Shown piece after piece: positions 10,434 to 20,174 of a stretch of 64,000 bases of DNA; within the stretch, counting starts at the first letter, position 1; each line of letters begins with the position of its first letter. Made by a program: the position numbers and the translations under genes. The stretch comes from Hyaloperonospora brassicae (lineage: Eukaryota; Oomycota; Peronosporomycetes; Peronosporales; Peronosporaceae). The stretch lies in NCBI GenBank assembly GCA_947650285.1, contig CANTFL010001448.1, forward strand, positions 1 through 64,000, given 5' to 3'. Below the pieces are notes generated by a model. It had not been told where the DNA came from, did not search any database, and was given only the letters and a program-made list of their open reading frames with translations.

Positions 10434-10786
10434 AGCAACCGCAGCACCTAAAACAACAACAGCAGCAGCAACAACAGTAGCAGCAACAACATCAACAATC
10501 GTAACTGAAACAACAATATCAGAAGCAATAACATTAATATCAACAACATAAGCACCGACTGACTGTGTTTACGGCCACGACTGATGATACGAAGACGCGT
10601 GCACGTCCTCATATCTCGCGTCTGCGCCTGCAACTGGTGTCTGCAAGCGCAGCACGCCCGCGGCAGAACCCTCTCCGCGGCTTCCCAAACAGGGCGGGGT
10701 TTGGTCACGGTCGTGAAAGGGAAAACGAAAATGATTAAGGACGTGTGATTTTTGTGTGCCACATTATCTTGAGTATACTAGGACGT
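10434..10786 (-). repeat. Right arm of 353-bp inverted repeat
   Basis: Reverse complement of 1901-2253 with about eight substitutions and no indels. Confidence 0.85.
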
Positions 10787-11582
10787 CAGGATTTTTAATA
10801 TTTCAATTCTCTGGAGCCTTTTTTCTATTTTCGTGATGAAATGGGGCATTTTTTGTTCCCTATATAAAAGGAAATCTCAGACTAAACTTACTTATCCAGA
10901 CACTAATGCTTTAATTATAAACTCTCACAAGATCTCGTAATGTGGTGGCCAGCACACGTCATCCCCTAACAACTGATACGCTGTACTTATATCAATTTTA
11001 ATAGGATATCATCCCTGGTGTAAATCACACGTGTTGTGTCGGCTACCAACCGATGTGTAACCCCGTTATGCTATATTGTAGGCCAATGGGTAGTGTGTCA
11101 CCAACTACAACGAACGTTACCGCTAAGGTCATCTATCTTCTGAAAAGTCGCCCGCTTCAGCAATTTCACACAAACGTAATCCGCTAAGACGATTTTGTTG
11201 GATGCGCGATATCATTTGGAATGTCCCCGCTACGGTAATATTTGCATCGACATTCACGTAAGTGTCAATGTCGTGAAACGCGCTCACCCCGTCGCATGTG
11301 TCGTGAAAACGTAGAAGTTCGAATGTCTTTCCCCTAGAGCGATACCACGTAGCGCAGTCCATCCCCACACCCCAAGCAAGAGCTTTGCAACAAGCCCACA
11401 ATACTGAGTGTTCACGTTGTCAACTTTTGCGTTGTTTGCATTAATTTCGAGAGTTGCCCAATCATCACAACTCGTGTCGTTTCGCCACTGAAATGTTCCT
11501 TTACGCGACGAATCCCTCACCTTTCGCTCCAGTGCCGTGTCCCACCCACCACGTCCCCTCCTAAAAACTACTTCACACTCTC
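10787..11582. other. Unassigned spacer upstream of the BUD23-like gene
   Basis: It contains two overlapping minus-strand frames (11129-11401 and 11284-11520) with protein-like composition, for example GVSAFHDIDTYVNVDANITV, but in different frames and without a recognised domain. They may be a broken gene. The last ~60 bp before 11583 probably hold the methyltransferase promoter and leader. Confidence 0.4.
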
Positions 11583-12749
11583 ATGCCTTTCAAAAGGCTG
11601 CGGCCAGAAGAGCTGAGCAATGCGCTCGCGACGCCGTTATCAGCGGCCGCACGCGCTTTCTACAGCCAAAAGCAGTCCGCTGTCTACACCTCCGCGTCCA
11701 ACGACAGTATACAGACCGACTTGACGCGTCACGCGCTGGAGCTCTTGCACGTCGAGTCAGAGCGAAAGACCGCGTCGACGACCGATTCAGTGGTGGTGGT
11801 ATCAGATGTGGTGGTGGTATCAGATGTGGGAGCAGGTTCGGGGCTGAGTACACGGGCCGCACAGATCTGGTTCCGCGAGCGCCAAGTCGCTGTCTTTGTC
11901 GTGGCCTGTGACATCAGTGCGCCAATGCTGTCCATAGCGTCGCAGAGTCAGCGGCGCGACGCAAAAGCGCCTCGCGCCGACTTTTACTGCGGTAACGCTG
12001 GACAGAAACTGCCGGTGCGAGACGGTGTGCTGGACGGAGCGATTGGGATCTCAATGCTGCAGTGGCTCCAACCAGAGGGATTGGAGGTGTGTCTCTCGTC
12101 GCTGTATCATCAGTTGGCTGCTGCAGGTCGCGAGACGCGGGCGGTGTTTCAGGTCTATCCCCCGAGTTTGGCCTTCGTGGAGCTGATGGAACACACGGCA
12201 CTGCGCGTGGGCTTTGCTCGTGCTGAGGCGTTTGTGTCGTTTCCGCACTCGACGACCGCCAAGAAGTGGTTCTTTTGTGTGGAAAAGAGTGGACATACTG
12301 TGGACAGTGTAAATGCACAAGGGGCTGCAGCGCAGTCGGAGCTGTGTCTGTTTGCGAGACGATATGAGCGACGCTGCGTGCTGCAGTGGCTCGGAGCGAG
12401 TAGTGGAGGCGCAGACGGCATTCGCAAGCGCGTCGAGAAGGAGCACGTGAAAACAGCGTGGCATATCTGGCGGAAGTACCGGCGGTCGATTACCACTGGT
12501 GGTACTGCAGCCACACCGCCGGCACTTGTGACGACGGCAATGCCGACAAAAGCGCAGCAGTCGCTCGAGCTTTACCCGAGCGACAGCTGCATTGGTCGGG
12601 CACTCCAGGTGCAGTTTGAAGCGAGAGCAGGTCAACTCTCCCTCGCCTTCCTGCTGACTCATGCAACAGAAGTGGTCGACGTGTTGCACACAGCGTATAC
12701 AGCGGCCAGAAAGACAGAGCTTACGGCCGACCGCTGTGATGGAAAATGA
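11583..12749 (+). CDS. BUD23: BUD23-like SAM-dependent methyltransferase (18S rRNA guanine-N7 type)
   Basis: Single exon, 388 aa, ATG at 11583. The family (Bud23/WBSCR22) methylates a guanine N7 in 18S rRNA during 40S maturation with Trm112 as partner. The sequence follows the family colinearly: FYSQKQSAVYTSASNDSIQT and HALELL (residues ~27-55), SAM motif I DVGAGSGLS (~81-89), acidic motif VACDISAPML (~108-116), GNAGQKLPV (~137-145), DGAIGISMLQWL (~151-162), AVFQVYPPS and SFPHSTTAKKWFFCV (~219-233). The motif I residue usually Cys (GCGSG) is Ala here. The region after ~235 is unlike the basic C-terminal tail of Bud23 and instead has a KTAWHIWRKYRRS segment and an ~100-aa extension, so a diverged paralog is possible. 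An 18-bp duplication sits just before motif I. Confidence 0.82.
   Translation: MPFKRLRPEELSNALATPLSAAARAFYSQKQSAVYTSASNDSIQTDLTRHALELLHVESERKTASTTDSVVVVSDVVVVSDVGAGSGLSTRAAQIWFRERQVAVFVVACDISAPMLSIASQSQRRDAKAPRADFYCGNAGQKLPVRDGVLDGAIGISMLQWLQPEGLEVCLSSLYHQLAAAGRETRAVFQVYPPSLAFVELMEHTALRVGFARAEAFVSFPHSTTAKKWFFCVEKSGHTVDSVNAQGAAAQSELCLFARRYERRCVLQWLGASSGGADGIRKRVEKEHVKTAWHIWRKYRRSITTGGTAATPPALVTTAMPTKAQQSLELYPSDSCIGRALQVQFEARAGQLSLAFLLTHATEVVDVLHTAYTAARKTELTADRCDGK
11793..11828 (+). repeat. 18-bp tandem duplication inside the BUD23-like CDS
   Basis: Two exact copies of an 18-bp unit beginning GTGGTGGTATCAG add one extra VVVVSD hexapeptide immediately before the SAM-binding loop, in frame. Confidence 0.9.
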
Positions 12750-13491
12750 AGAGGATATTCGGACGACGTCGATATGGTAACGTATGTTCGTCCAGCGAAC
12801 GGCTTCAGCTCAATCGCCTGATTTGACGCAAGTAGACGTCGATTGGAACATTGCGACACACTCGATGAGCGAAGTGATGATATGACATGTACGATCTGGA
12901 CACGATCCGATGATACGCAAGGGACGAAGAAGTGGTTTGAGAGCTCCTCGGGGTGGGTGGAGTCGATGCGCTGTTATACTGTATTGTGCCACTTGGGAAG
13001 TAGAGTGGGGATTGCATAACGTCTAGAAACCTCAAATATAGATTCGTATCCTGTACCTGAGACGACGAAGTGCAAAGAATTCCATGGCTTCTTTTAGTTT
13101 CTCGGTTAATGGGTAAAGTAGCTCAATTTGGGGCTGTGCGCGCCTCAGAAATCTGGGTCCTCTCGTGCGACGACGTTGCCAGCTGACCGACTGACTCCTG
13201 CGTTCTATGGAGCTGAGTATTGCGTCGAATGATGGCTGCAGAATGGTGTGGTCGCGAATGCCGCTTGACCTATTGAACAGCATGACCAGTCTACACCTCC
13301 GTTATTTCGATCGCAGAGGTCGCCAGCCGGTCCACATCCAGTCCAGCAGCCAGGTCGCGTTTAAGTTCGCACTTGAGGTATTCGATTCTACAGGCAAGTC
13401 AATAAGTACGATCCGCAAGCGTCGGTCCACGCCGTCAGTTTTCATATTCCCATCGCAGCGTCCGAGCCAAACTCTATTCCAAAAGCGCCAA
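12750..13491. other. Spacer between BUD23-like gene and SDHB
   Basis: No domain was recognised in the short frames on either strand. The SDHB promoter and leader are expected in the distal part. Confidence 0.5.
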
Positions 13492-13894
13492 ATGTTAGCA
13501 GCTGTGCGATCGATCCAGAAGCCCGTGGCGAGCACGGGGCTGCGCGCGCTGTCCGTCCCGACGTTCCAACCGGACCTCAAGACCCACGCGGCCAAGCCCA
13601 AGGTACATGGCCTCGTCGGTCGCGTTGGTAGAGCGGCGCTGAGGAGAACTCTATTGCCTCACGACCGACTGACTGACTGACTGACTGACCGACTGACTGA
13701 CTGACCGACTGACTGACTGACTGACTGACTGACTGACTGACTGACTGACTGACTGACTGACTGACTGTTCACTGTGACTGTTTTTGTGGGTGTGTATAGA
13801 ACATCAAGTACTTTAAGATCTACCGCTGGGACCCCGAGTCGAAGGAGAAGCCGTACCAGTGCACGTACCCCGTGGACCTGGACGAGTACGTGGC

Positions 13895-13925
<31 letters not shown>

Positions 13926-14772
13926 CAGGGGAGGGAGGTGGCCTCTGTACAGTACTTTGAGGCTGATGTGTACGTCTGTGTGATTGTGTGTGTGTAGATG
14001 CGGTCCTATGGTTCTAGACGCGCTGATCAAGATCAAGTGCGAGCAGGACCCGACGTTGACGTTCCGCCGGTACGGTTGGTGATCCGAAGGGCTGTGGGCT
14101 CTGGATAAAGTGGGGGAGACTGACGACGTTGACATGCTCTGCAGCTCGTGCCGTGAGGGAATCTGTGGCTCGTGTGCCATGAACATTGACGGTGGCAACA
14201 CGCTGGCGTGCTTGAGTCCCATTAAGAAGAACAAGGAGGACGTGATCAGTATTCACCCGCTGCCGCACATGTTTGTGATTCGTGACTTGGTGCCGGACAT
14301 GAACAACTTCTACGACCAGTACACGTCCATCAAGCCGTGGCTGCACTCGGACAAGCCGAGCGATGTCAACCATGAGCACCTGCAGTCCATCGAGGACCGC
14401 AAGAAGCTCGACGGCATGTACGAATGCATCCTGTGCGCGTGCTGCAGCACCTCCTGCCCTAGCTACTGGTGGAATCCGGACAAGTACCTTGGCCCTGCTG
14501 GTACGTTCGAGATATCTCGCCACTGTGGAACTGGAAGCAGACTGTGTGTGCTGACAAGTTTGTTTGTGGTGCCAATAGTGCTGATGCAAGCGTTCCGATG
14601 GATCGAAGACTCGCGCGATGACAAGACGGAGGAGCGTCTGCGCGCGTTGGACGATTCGTTCAAGCTGTACAAGTGCCACACGATCATGAACTGCACGCGC
14701 ACGTGTCCGAAGGGACTGAACCCGGCCCAGGCGATTGGCAAGATCAAGAGACGTCTTGCCAGCATGCACTAA
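13492..14772 (+). CDS. SDHB: Succinate dehydrogenase iron-sulfur subunit
   Basis: Five exons (13492-13602, 13800-13885, 13998-14069, 14145-14500, 14579-14772) give 272 aa. Complex II subunit B passes electrons from FAD to ubiquinone at the inner mitochondrial membrane. The start [12 protein letters not shown] gives an Arg/Ser-rich targeting peptide. The mature part begins [11 protein letters not shown]; the [2Fe-2S] motif is [10 protein letters not shown]...LAC, and the [4Fe-4S]/[3Fe-4S] cysteines are [12 protein letters not shown] and [14 protein letters not shown]. The quinone-site tryptophan in PSYWWNP is present. Donors are GTACAT, GTACGT, GTACGG, GTACGT. Intron 1 carries a CTGA microsatellite; intron 3 (78 nt) is stop-free and in frame. 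The gene is convergent with the next gene and ends 610 bp from its stop. Confidence 0.96.
13660..13767. repeat. (CTGA)n microsatellite in SDHB intron 1
   Basis: About 25 tetranucleotide units, slightly interrupted by CCGA variants, fill more than half of the 197-nt intron. Confidence 0.95.
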
Positions 14773-15382
14773 GCCAGCGGACAAGAGGAGGAAGGCGCGG
14801 TGAACAAGGCATTCTACTACGCGCGGGTGTGGATGGACGGACAGTGGTGACACCAATAGACTGGAGCCCGAGTACGTCTCTTCCGTTCGTCGATCGAGCC
14901 CCCGCGACCAACTGATCGCAGTGTTGGTCGAGCAGGTAGCGGCTGAGCAAAATACAAGCAGTTTACATGGAACAAAGACTATGCCTGCACTCAGGTGGTC
15001 TCTGGTTGACGTACTGATACCGAAATATGTCCACGCGGCCTCTTGCTGCTGGTTACAGTGGAACTCATCGCACTCCGTGACGTTCACAGCTTGGCAGTTG
15101 ACGACTCGATGGATCAGGAAATGTGTTCCCATCCTAGCGACCGTCTACCGAGCGCTCCAGGCGAACTCATGTCGAACCGGCACCATCCGCTGCAACATCG
15201 AGCTCTTCACTGATTCTGAATGGCAAAGCAAAGTAAAGAAGCAATCGTAGCACACGGCAGCGAGCATTGTGTCACCACACCGCCCGCACCAGTTCTCCGG
15301 GGCACTCCGCATGGACCTACCACGCCAGCAAGTTACGCTTGTAGAATTGATCGTATATTACTGCTACAACGGAACGCTTCTG
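14773..15382. other. Spacer between convergent 3' ends
   Basis: No gene seen. It holds the 3' ends of SDHB (plus) and the PDZ-like gene (minus). Confidence 0.6.
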
Positions 15383-18300
15383 TCACACTGACGCACTCAC
15401 GCGCTGGTTGACAAATGCCGGTCCGTGACGAATTTTCATCAGAGTCGTCTTTGAACACGACTTTAGAAAACTGACAGTCTTTTTCACTCCCATCGTCGAT
15501 GTGTTGCGGCCATTGATTTCGATAATTACGTCACCCACGCAAACGTGTCGCAGCAACTCGCAACAAGGCTTCTGACAGACGTCCGTCACTAGCGGGTACG
15601 TGCCCTTGGCGAAACGTACCTCCTTCAGCTGTAAGCCAATACTTCGGTTTTCCTTCCACTTGATCAGAAACGTCGTACTGTCAGGAGTATCCGACATCGT
15701 CAACTTGGGTTTCGGTCGACCACGCACTTGGACAGTTGTGTTGACCGCGTTCGGAGCGACAAGAGGCACCGTCACGGCATCATCTTCATGAAGTGCTGGC
15801 AGCTTCATGACGCCACGAGTGCTTTTGCCCTTCTTCTTATACTTGGCCAAATTCGCGTTCATCGATGACTTCGTTTGTTTCGGCACGCTTGCTGCATCCA
15901 CCTTGGATTTGGAGCTCTCCTGCATCATGACGTCGCCTTCCACAGTATCGATATCGCCTGAAATATCCGGGTCATGTGAAAACTCATCCGACGGGTCAGA
16001 TACGTCTTCAAAGTCGCCCTTGGCGGTGTTCAATTCGCTGCCGATCGGACTGCGCTCGCTGCTCGGAGACATCGGTCCGTCACCTGGAGAAGTAGCATCA
16101 CTGCCGTGGTGGAAAGTCTTCTGACCATCAGATTCTGGTTCGAGATCCCACGGACTCGTATTCTGGTCACTCCCCGATACACTGCTTTCCAACACTTCCG
16201 ACTCTGTGTCCTCGATAGCAATACCCATTTCGACATCGGCAAGCAAACCCACTTCCACATCCAAATTACTGCGGTCTTCCGCCAAATCGTCCATAGGTAG
16301 CGACGAGATCAATGGCTCGGTCTCTACAGCCATCTTCACGTCTTCGGCTGGTCCAGCGTTTTCAGCCACTTCTACTACTGCAAGCGTATCTTCGTCAATC
16401 AGCTCTGCTTCCTCTGCTAATTCGGCCTCGTCAACGAGTTTCGCTTCTTCAGCAAATCCAGCTTCTTTGGCCATCGAGGCATGTTCCAGGTTGATACAAG
16501 CATTTGGTGACAGAGGCGCACTGACACCGACATCGCTGTCTTCTTCAACCAACTCTAGCGCCAACGATTCTTTCGGCGACGGCATATGCTCAGGCAGATC
16601 CCATGCTTCAGTCGGCGACAAAGACGTGGTGTTATTTACCCCAAACAACACTGGCTCCTCTTCATGGATGGCGGCGATTCGTGACTTTTCGCTCCGTCGC
16701 TGCTCTTCGGTGCTGTCACAATTTTGTTCGTCATGAAAATCGGTAAGAAAGATATCCCTCGGCGATTGGACAGCCTCCTTTTCCACCGCAGTGAAAACGG
16801 GAGAAACAGGTGCTCTGTCAGGATCCTCCACAACACGTGGCACTGACGAGTTGCTCGTCTTATGCTCCCCGATCTCATTAGAAGAAGAATCTGGCGAAAC
16901 CAATGGCGAGCTGCTCACTCTAGGAGAACTGTAAACAATCGGCGACGTGTCCGGCGAACTGTCTGATCTTGCCAAACTCCGCACCGGCCGTGAAGATACG
17001 CTGGCTTTGGGTGATGTCTGGTGATTCGTGCTCGGAACGTTTTCCGGCACTTGACGATATCGTGCGCTTCCGCTTCCCTTCGATGCTACCGGAGAGCTCA
17101 GAGGAGATGTAATTGCGTGCTCATTTGAGCCACGGCGGTATTCACGATGACGGGTATCAGATTCCGACAGGTCTTGAGGAGAAAATGACAGCGGAGCCGA
17201 CGCATGTTTTACGGTCGGACTAGGTGCACAATCACGGCATGATGTCCTTTCCTCTACAGGCGATGTCGATGGCGACGGAGAAGTATCCACTGCGACCGAT
17301 AAGGTTTGATTGCGTGGTTCCGTTGGCTCTTGACAGCGCTGTTCTTCACGTAGCCGCTGCTCGTGTTGCTTTTGCTCTGCAATCTGCTGCTCGTGTTGCT
17401 TTTGTTCCGCAATCTGCTGCTCCTGTCGCTTTTGTTCTGCAATCTGCTGCTCTTGTTGCTTCTGTTCCACAATCTGCTGCTCTCGTTGCTTCTGTTCCAG
17501 TATCTTTTGCTCTCGTTGCTTCTGTTCCGCAATCTGCAGCTCTCGCTGCTTCTGTTCCAGTATTTGCAGCTCTCGCTGCTTTCTTTCCAGTACATGTTGC
17601 TCTCGCTGCTTCTGTTCTAGTACCTGCAGCTCCCGTTGCTTCTGTTCCAGTACCTGTTGCTCTCGTTGCTTTCTTTCCAGCATCTGCAGCTCCCGTTGCT
17701 TTTGCTCTAACATCTGCTGCTCTCGCTGCTTTTGCTCCATCATGTGCTGCTCTCGCTGCCTCTGTTCACGAATGTGCTGTTCCCGTTGCTTTTGCTCCAA
17801 ATTCTGCTGTTCTCGTTGCTTTCGTTCACGTTGTTCTCGTTGCTCCTGTTCTTGTTCACGTTCGTGCAAGTCACGTGCTCCATACAGTTCACGTTTCTGA
17901 TCCTGCTCGCGTATTTGCTCCTGCTTATACTGAAGCTGCTGATGCGACTGCTCATGCTGATGCTCATCTCCTTGCTTGATAACCACAGCTGGATCTGACG
18001 CTTGTCTTCGTCTAAATACCATCCGTACAGGCTTCTTCATCTGCTGGAGGCGACTGAAGAACGCCTCGAACGAGTAGTCGGCTGACTTGATACCGTTAGC
18101 TGAGATCAACGTATCGTGGACCGCAACGGCACGTCGCACGACCAAATTCGCACTCGAAGTCGATCGTGTTACAATGGGCAAATTCGTCGATCGGTTCTCC
18201 CCAAAAAACAGACCCAGTAACCCCGTTTCCCAGTACACCTGATACTCATGTGGCCCCAGAGGCGAATGCGAAGACAAAGCTACCGATCCGTTTGCCAGTG

Positions 18301-19090
18301 CGGCATCCCGCGGCGAGACCTGATGGTCCCTATTGCCCGACGCCCGTGGCTGTCCGTGCGAAGCAGCTGTGCGATCCTTTTCACCGCTCGTCATATGCGG
18401 CCCAACGGCTTGCGCTGCATGCTCACGATCCACAGAGTCTTTGGCTCCAGCACTGCGCCAAAACGCGCCTCGCGAGGCCTTGGGCGGTTTCTGATCCTTC
18501 TGCGGCACCAGATGGGGTTTCTGCGGCACGCCCGTTGGCGCCCCTTCGTCATTATGCAGCCCATCTGGCCGCGCCATGTCATGGCGATGGCCGTTCGCTG
18601 CATTGTTTGCCGAACTGCCGCGTGGCGCGCCAAAGAGCTGCGAGCTGTCGTCTTCATCGGACGACGGCGTGCTGGCCGACGGGCGCTCAAAGCGCAGCAG
18701 CACGGGCTTCTTCATCGTGGCGAGGATCTTGAAAAAGTCGGAAAACGAGTGGTCTTTCGACCGCACGACGTTGACAAACTTGAGAATGTCGCCGGGACTC
18801 ACAATGGGCGAGATGCACGACTCGGTAGCCTTGGACACGTACGGGATGCCGTCTTTCTCCGACTCGAGAAAGATCACGCCCAGCACGCCCCGCTCCCAGA
18901 GCACCTCGTACTCGTTCTCGCCCAGCGGCGGGAGCTTGTCCCGGATCTTGTCCGCCCACGTCGCGCGACGCACTGCGCCTGGTCCGGTCCCAGGGGACGT
19001 CGAGCTGCTGCCGTGCGACGCCGTGGAGCTGCTCGACTTGCTCGAGAACAAGGGCGCGCCACGGAAGTTCTTGCGGGACATCTTCTTCAT
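15383..19090 (-). CDS. Large protein with PDZ-like repeats and a 10-residue Gln/Glu-rich coiled-coil array
   Basis: Single exon, 1235 aa, ATG at 19090. Three related ~80-residue domains are visible: residues ~61-136 (YEVLWERGVLGVIF...GDIL...MKKPVLLRF), ~282-363 (YQVYWETGLLGLFF...MKKPVRMVF) and ~1150-1232 (FLIKWKENRSIGLQL...GDVIIEINGRN...LMKIRHG). The third looks most like a PDZ domain with a GDVI..ING core; the other two are diverged forms. Residues ~405-585 are tandem REQQxLEQKQ-type decapeptides predicted to form a long charged helix. The rest is Ser/Pro-rich with acidic Ala/Glu stretches (~870-930) and lacks a signal peptide or membrane segment. A scaffold role is inferred. I do not recognise a named family. 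Confidence 0.85.
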   Translation of the reverse strand: MKKMSRKNFRGAPLFSSKSSSSTASHGSSSTSPGTGPGAVRRATWADKIRDKLPPLGENEYEVLWERGVLGVIFLESEKDGIPYVSKATESCISPIVSPGDILKFVNVVRSKDHSFSDFFKILATMKKPVLLRFERPSASTPSSDEDDSSQLFGAPRGSSANNAANGHRHDMARPDGLHNDEGAPTGVPQKPHLVPQKDQKPPKASRGAFWRSAGAKDSVDREHAAQAVGPHMTSGEKDRTAASHGQPRASGNRDHQVSPRDAALANGSVALSSHSPLGPHEYQVYWETGLLGLFFGENRSTNLPIVTRSTSSANLVVRRAVAVHDTLISANGIKSADYSFEAFFSRLQQMKKPVRMVFRRRQASDPAVVIKQGDEHQHEQSHQQLQYKQEQIREQDQKRELYGARDLHEREQEQEQREQRERKQREQQNLEQKQREQHIREQRQREQHMMEQKQREQQMLEQKQRELQMLERKQREQQVLEQKQRELQVLEQKQREQHVLERKQRELQILEQKQRELQIAEQKQREQKILEQKQREQQIVEQKQQEQQIAEQKRQEQQIAEQKQHEQQIAEQKQHEQRLREEQRCQEPTEPRNQTLSVAVDTSPSPSTSPVEERTSCRDCAPSPTVKHASAPLSFSPQDLSESDTRHREYRRGSNEHAITSPLSSPVASKGSGSARYRQVPENVPSTNHQTSPKASVSSRPVRSLARSDSSPDTSPIVYSSPRVSSSPLVSPDSSSNEIGEHKTSNSSVPRVVEDPDRAPVSPVFTAVEKEAVQSPRDIFLTDFHDEQNCDSTEEQRRSEKSRIAAIHEEEPVLFGVNNTTSLSPTEAWDLPEHMPSPKESLALELVEEDSDVGVSAPLSPNACINLEHASMAKEAGFAEEAKLVDEAELAEEAELIDEDTLAVVEVAENAGPAEDVKMAVETEPLISSLPMDDLAEDRSNLDVEVGLLADVEMGIAIEDTESEVLESSVSGSDQNTSPWDLEPESDGQKTFHHGSDATSPGDGPMSPSSERSPIGSELNTAKGDFEDVSDPSDEFSHDPDISGDIDTVEGDVMMQESSKSKVDAASVPKQTKSSMNANLAKYKKKGKSTRGVMKLPALHEDDAVTVPLVAPNAVNTTVQVRGRPKPKLTMSDTPDSTTFLIKWKENRSIGLQLKEVRFAKGTYPLVTDVCQKPCCELLRHVCVGDVIIEINGRNTSTMGVKKTVSFLKSCSKTTLMKIRHGPAFVNQRVSASV
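17340..17860 (-). repeat. 30-bp coding minisatellite
   Basis: About 15 imperfect 30-bp units encode the consensus R-E-(Q/L)-Q-x-(L/A)-E-Q-K-Q. Variation is mostly at the fifth and sixth residues (ML, VL, IL, IA, IV), while the QKQRE core is fixed. Because of the repeat, the other strand is also open (17224-17979), which is not a gene. Confidence 0.93.
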
Positions 19091-20174
19091 CGCCGACAGC
19101 GCGAGCGCCTTCGTCGTTCGTCGACGACGTCAGGCAGCGGCGGGCGGCGGTCGGTCGGTCCCTCGTCACGTCCGCGTGCAGCGCGCACGGGTCCCTCGGC
19201 CTCGTTCCTCGCGCGCTCGTTGGACTCTGACGGGCTGAAAAAGGAGGCCACGACTAGACGGTGGTCCCACTAAGTACGATTGCCACCGCGCGCGGGGGTG
19301 AATGTGGCACTGGTGTGGTACGCGGGCGGCTCGAAAGTAACGCGAAGCGACGACGCGCTCGAGACGGCGCACTCCCGTCGACGCGGGAGAAACACAGACA
19401 CACACACGCACAAGAAGCACGAGAGACTGTGGCGGATGGTGTTGCCACAGATGCAGTATTGGCCGCGAGACGGTATAATTGACGGATCGGTGAATCGGTC
19501 AATCGATCGGTCGGTCGGTCGGTCTCTGCGGCCGCACGCGTCGCCTATAGTCGGACACAGACTGAGATGCAAAGGATCAGTTGAGCATAAACGATGCCAT
19601 CAATTCGAATTGAGATGGCGCTCGGGCGCAAAAACGCACCAATCAGCCTCTGGCTCTGTTCGCGTTACTTTAGCCCCCGCGTGACCGTTCGCGGTACAGC
19701 GCGGACGACGGTCCTTTCCACGTTACGCAAGCGCGGGGAAGGGGAAGCCCACAGGGCTAGGGCTGCCACCTCGCATTGCCCGCGCCGCCTCGTCTTTGTC
19801 CCGCATACCCGCATAAACGAGCTCGAGGGTAGGGGTTGGCTTGTCTATGCTGCTTCGAATGTACCCATGTAATCGGCCACGGAGACAAGCGAACAGCTCC
19901 AAGTGTCTCGACTTCGAACAGCTATACATACATTTCGAACGCCAATCGACGCGCTACGCTGGACAGCAGCCGTCTGACTATCGGACGATCTGTACGGATA
20001 CGACAACTGCAACAACAGCAACAACAGCCACAAACTTGTGCCGATGGCGAATGTCGTGCCAAGTTCAGACAAAGTGCTCCCGAACAACCACACGCTCGTC
20101 AGCTGTGCGTCTTCCTCTTCCTTCTCCTCCTTCTCTTCTTCCTCTTCCAGCTCGAGGATCGTTCTTATTGTGCC
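19091..20174. other. Divergent promoter region
   Basis: Spacer of 1.08 kb between divergently transcribed genes. It has GGTC repeats near 19507-19525 and CAA/TCC-rich runs at 19995-20160. The frame upstream of 20175 is open but has no in-frame ATG, so it is treated as leader. Confidence 0.6.

Larger units (their letters stand above)
1901..10786. mobile_element. Putative MULE-type DNA transposon with long terminal inverted repeats, carrying a nested copia
   Basis: Two 353-bp inverted repeats (1901-2253 and 10434-10786) differ at about 8 positions (~98% identity) and enclose a MULE transposase remnant. Removing the copia element at 5314-10131 leaves a ~4.1 kb unit, an ordinary size for a MULE, with the transposase roughly central. 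No 9-bp target-site duplication is visible outside the repeats, so the repeats could instead be an independent inverted duplication. What is seen: the inverted repeats and the transposase. What is inferred: that they belong to one element. Confidence 0.55.

Noticed and set aside
1892..10795. 9-bp MULE target duplication
   Set aside because: The flanks AAATGCCCC and CAGGATTTT do not match; the element call therefore stays tentative.
14014..15132. 372-residue minus-strand frame opposite SDHB
   Set aside because: It crosses SDHB introns and exons without regard to them and is Arg/His-rich shadow sequence.
17340..17860. CRISPR-like array of 30-bp repeats
   Set aside because: Units are contiguous without spacers, lie in a coding frame, and the genome is eukaryotic.
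17224..17979. Long plus-strand frame across the minisatellite
   Set aside because: Poly-hydrophobic peptide that is the mirror of the 30-bp repeat in the minus-strand gene; it has no homology or independent composition.
19836..20174. N-terminal extension of the pseudokinase
   Set aside because: The open frame upstream has no ATG, and the signal peptide begins at 20175.
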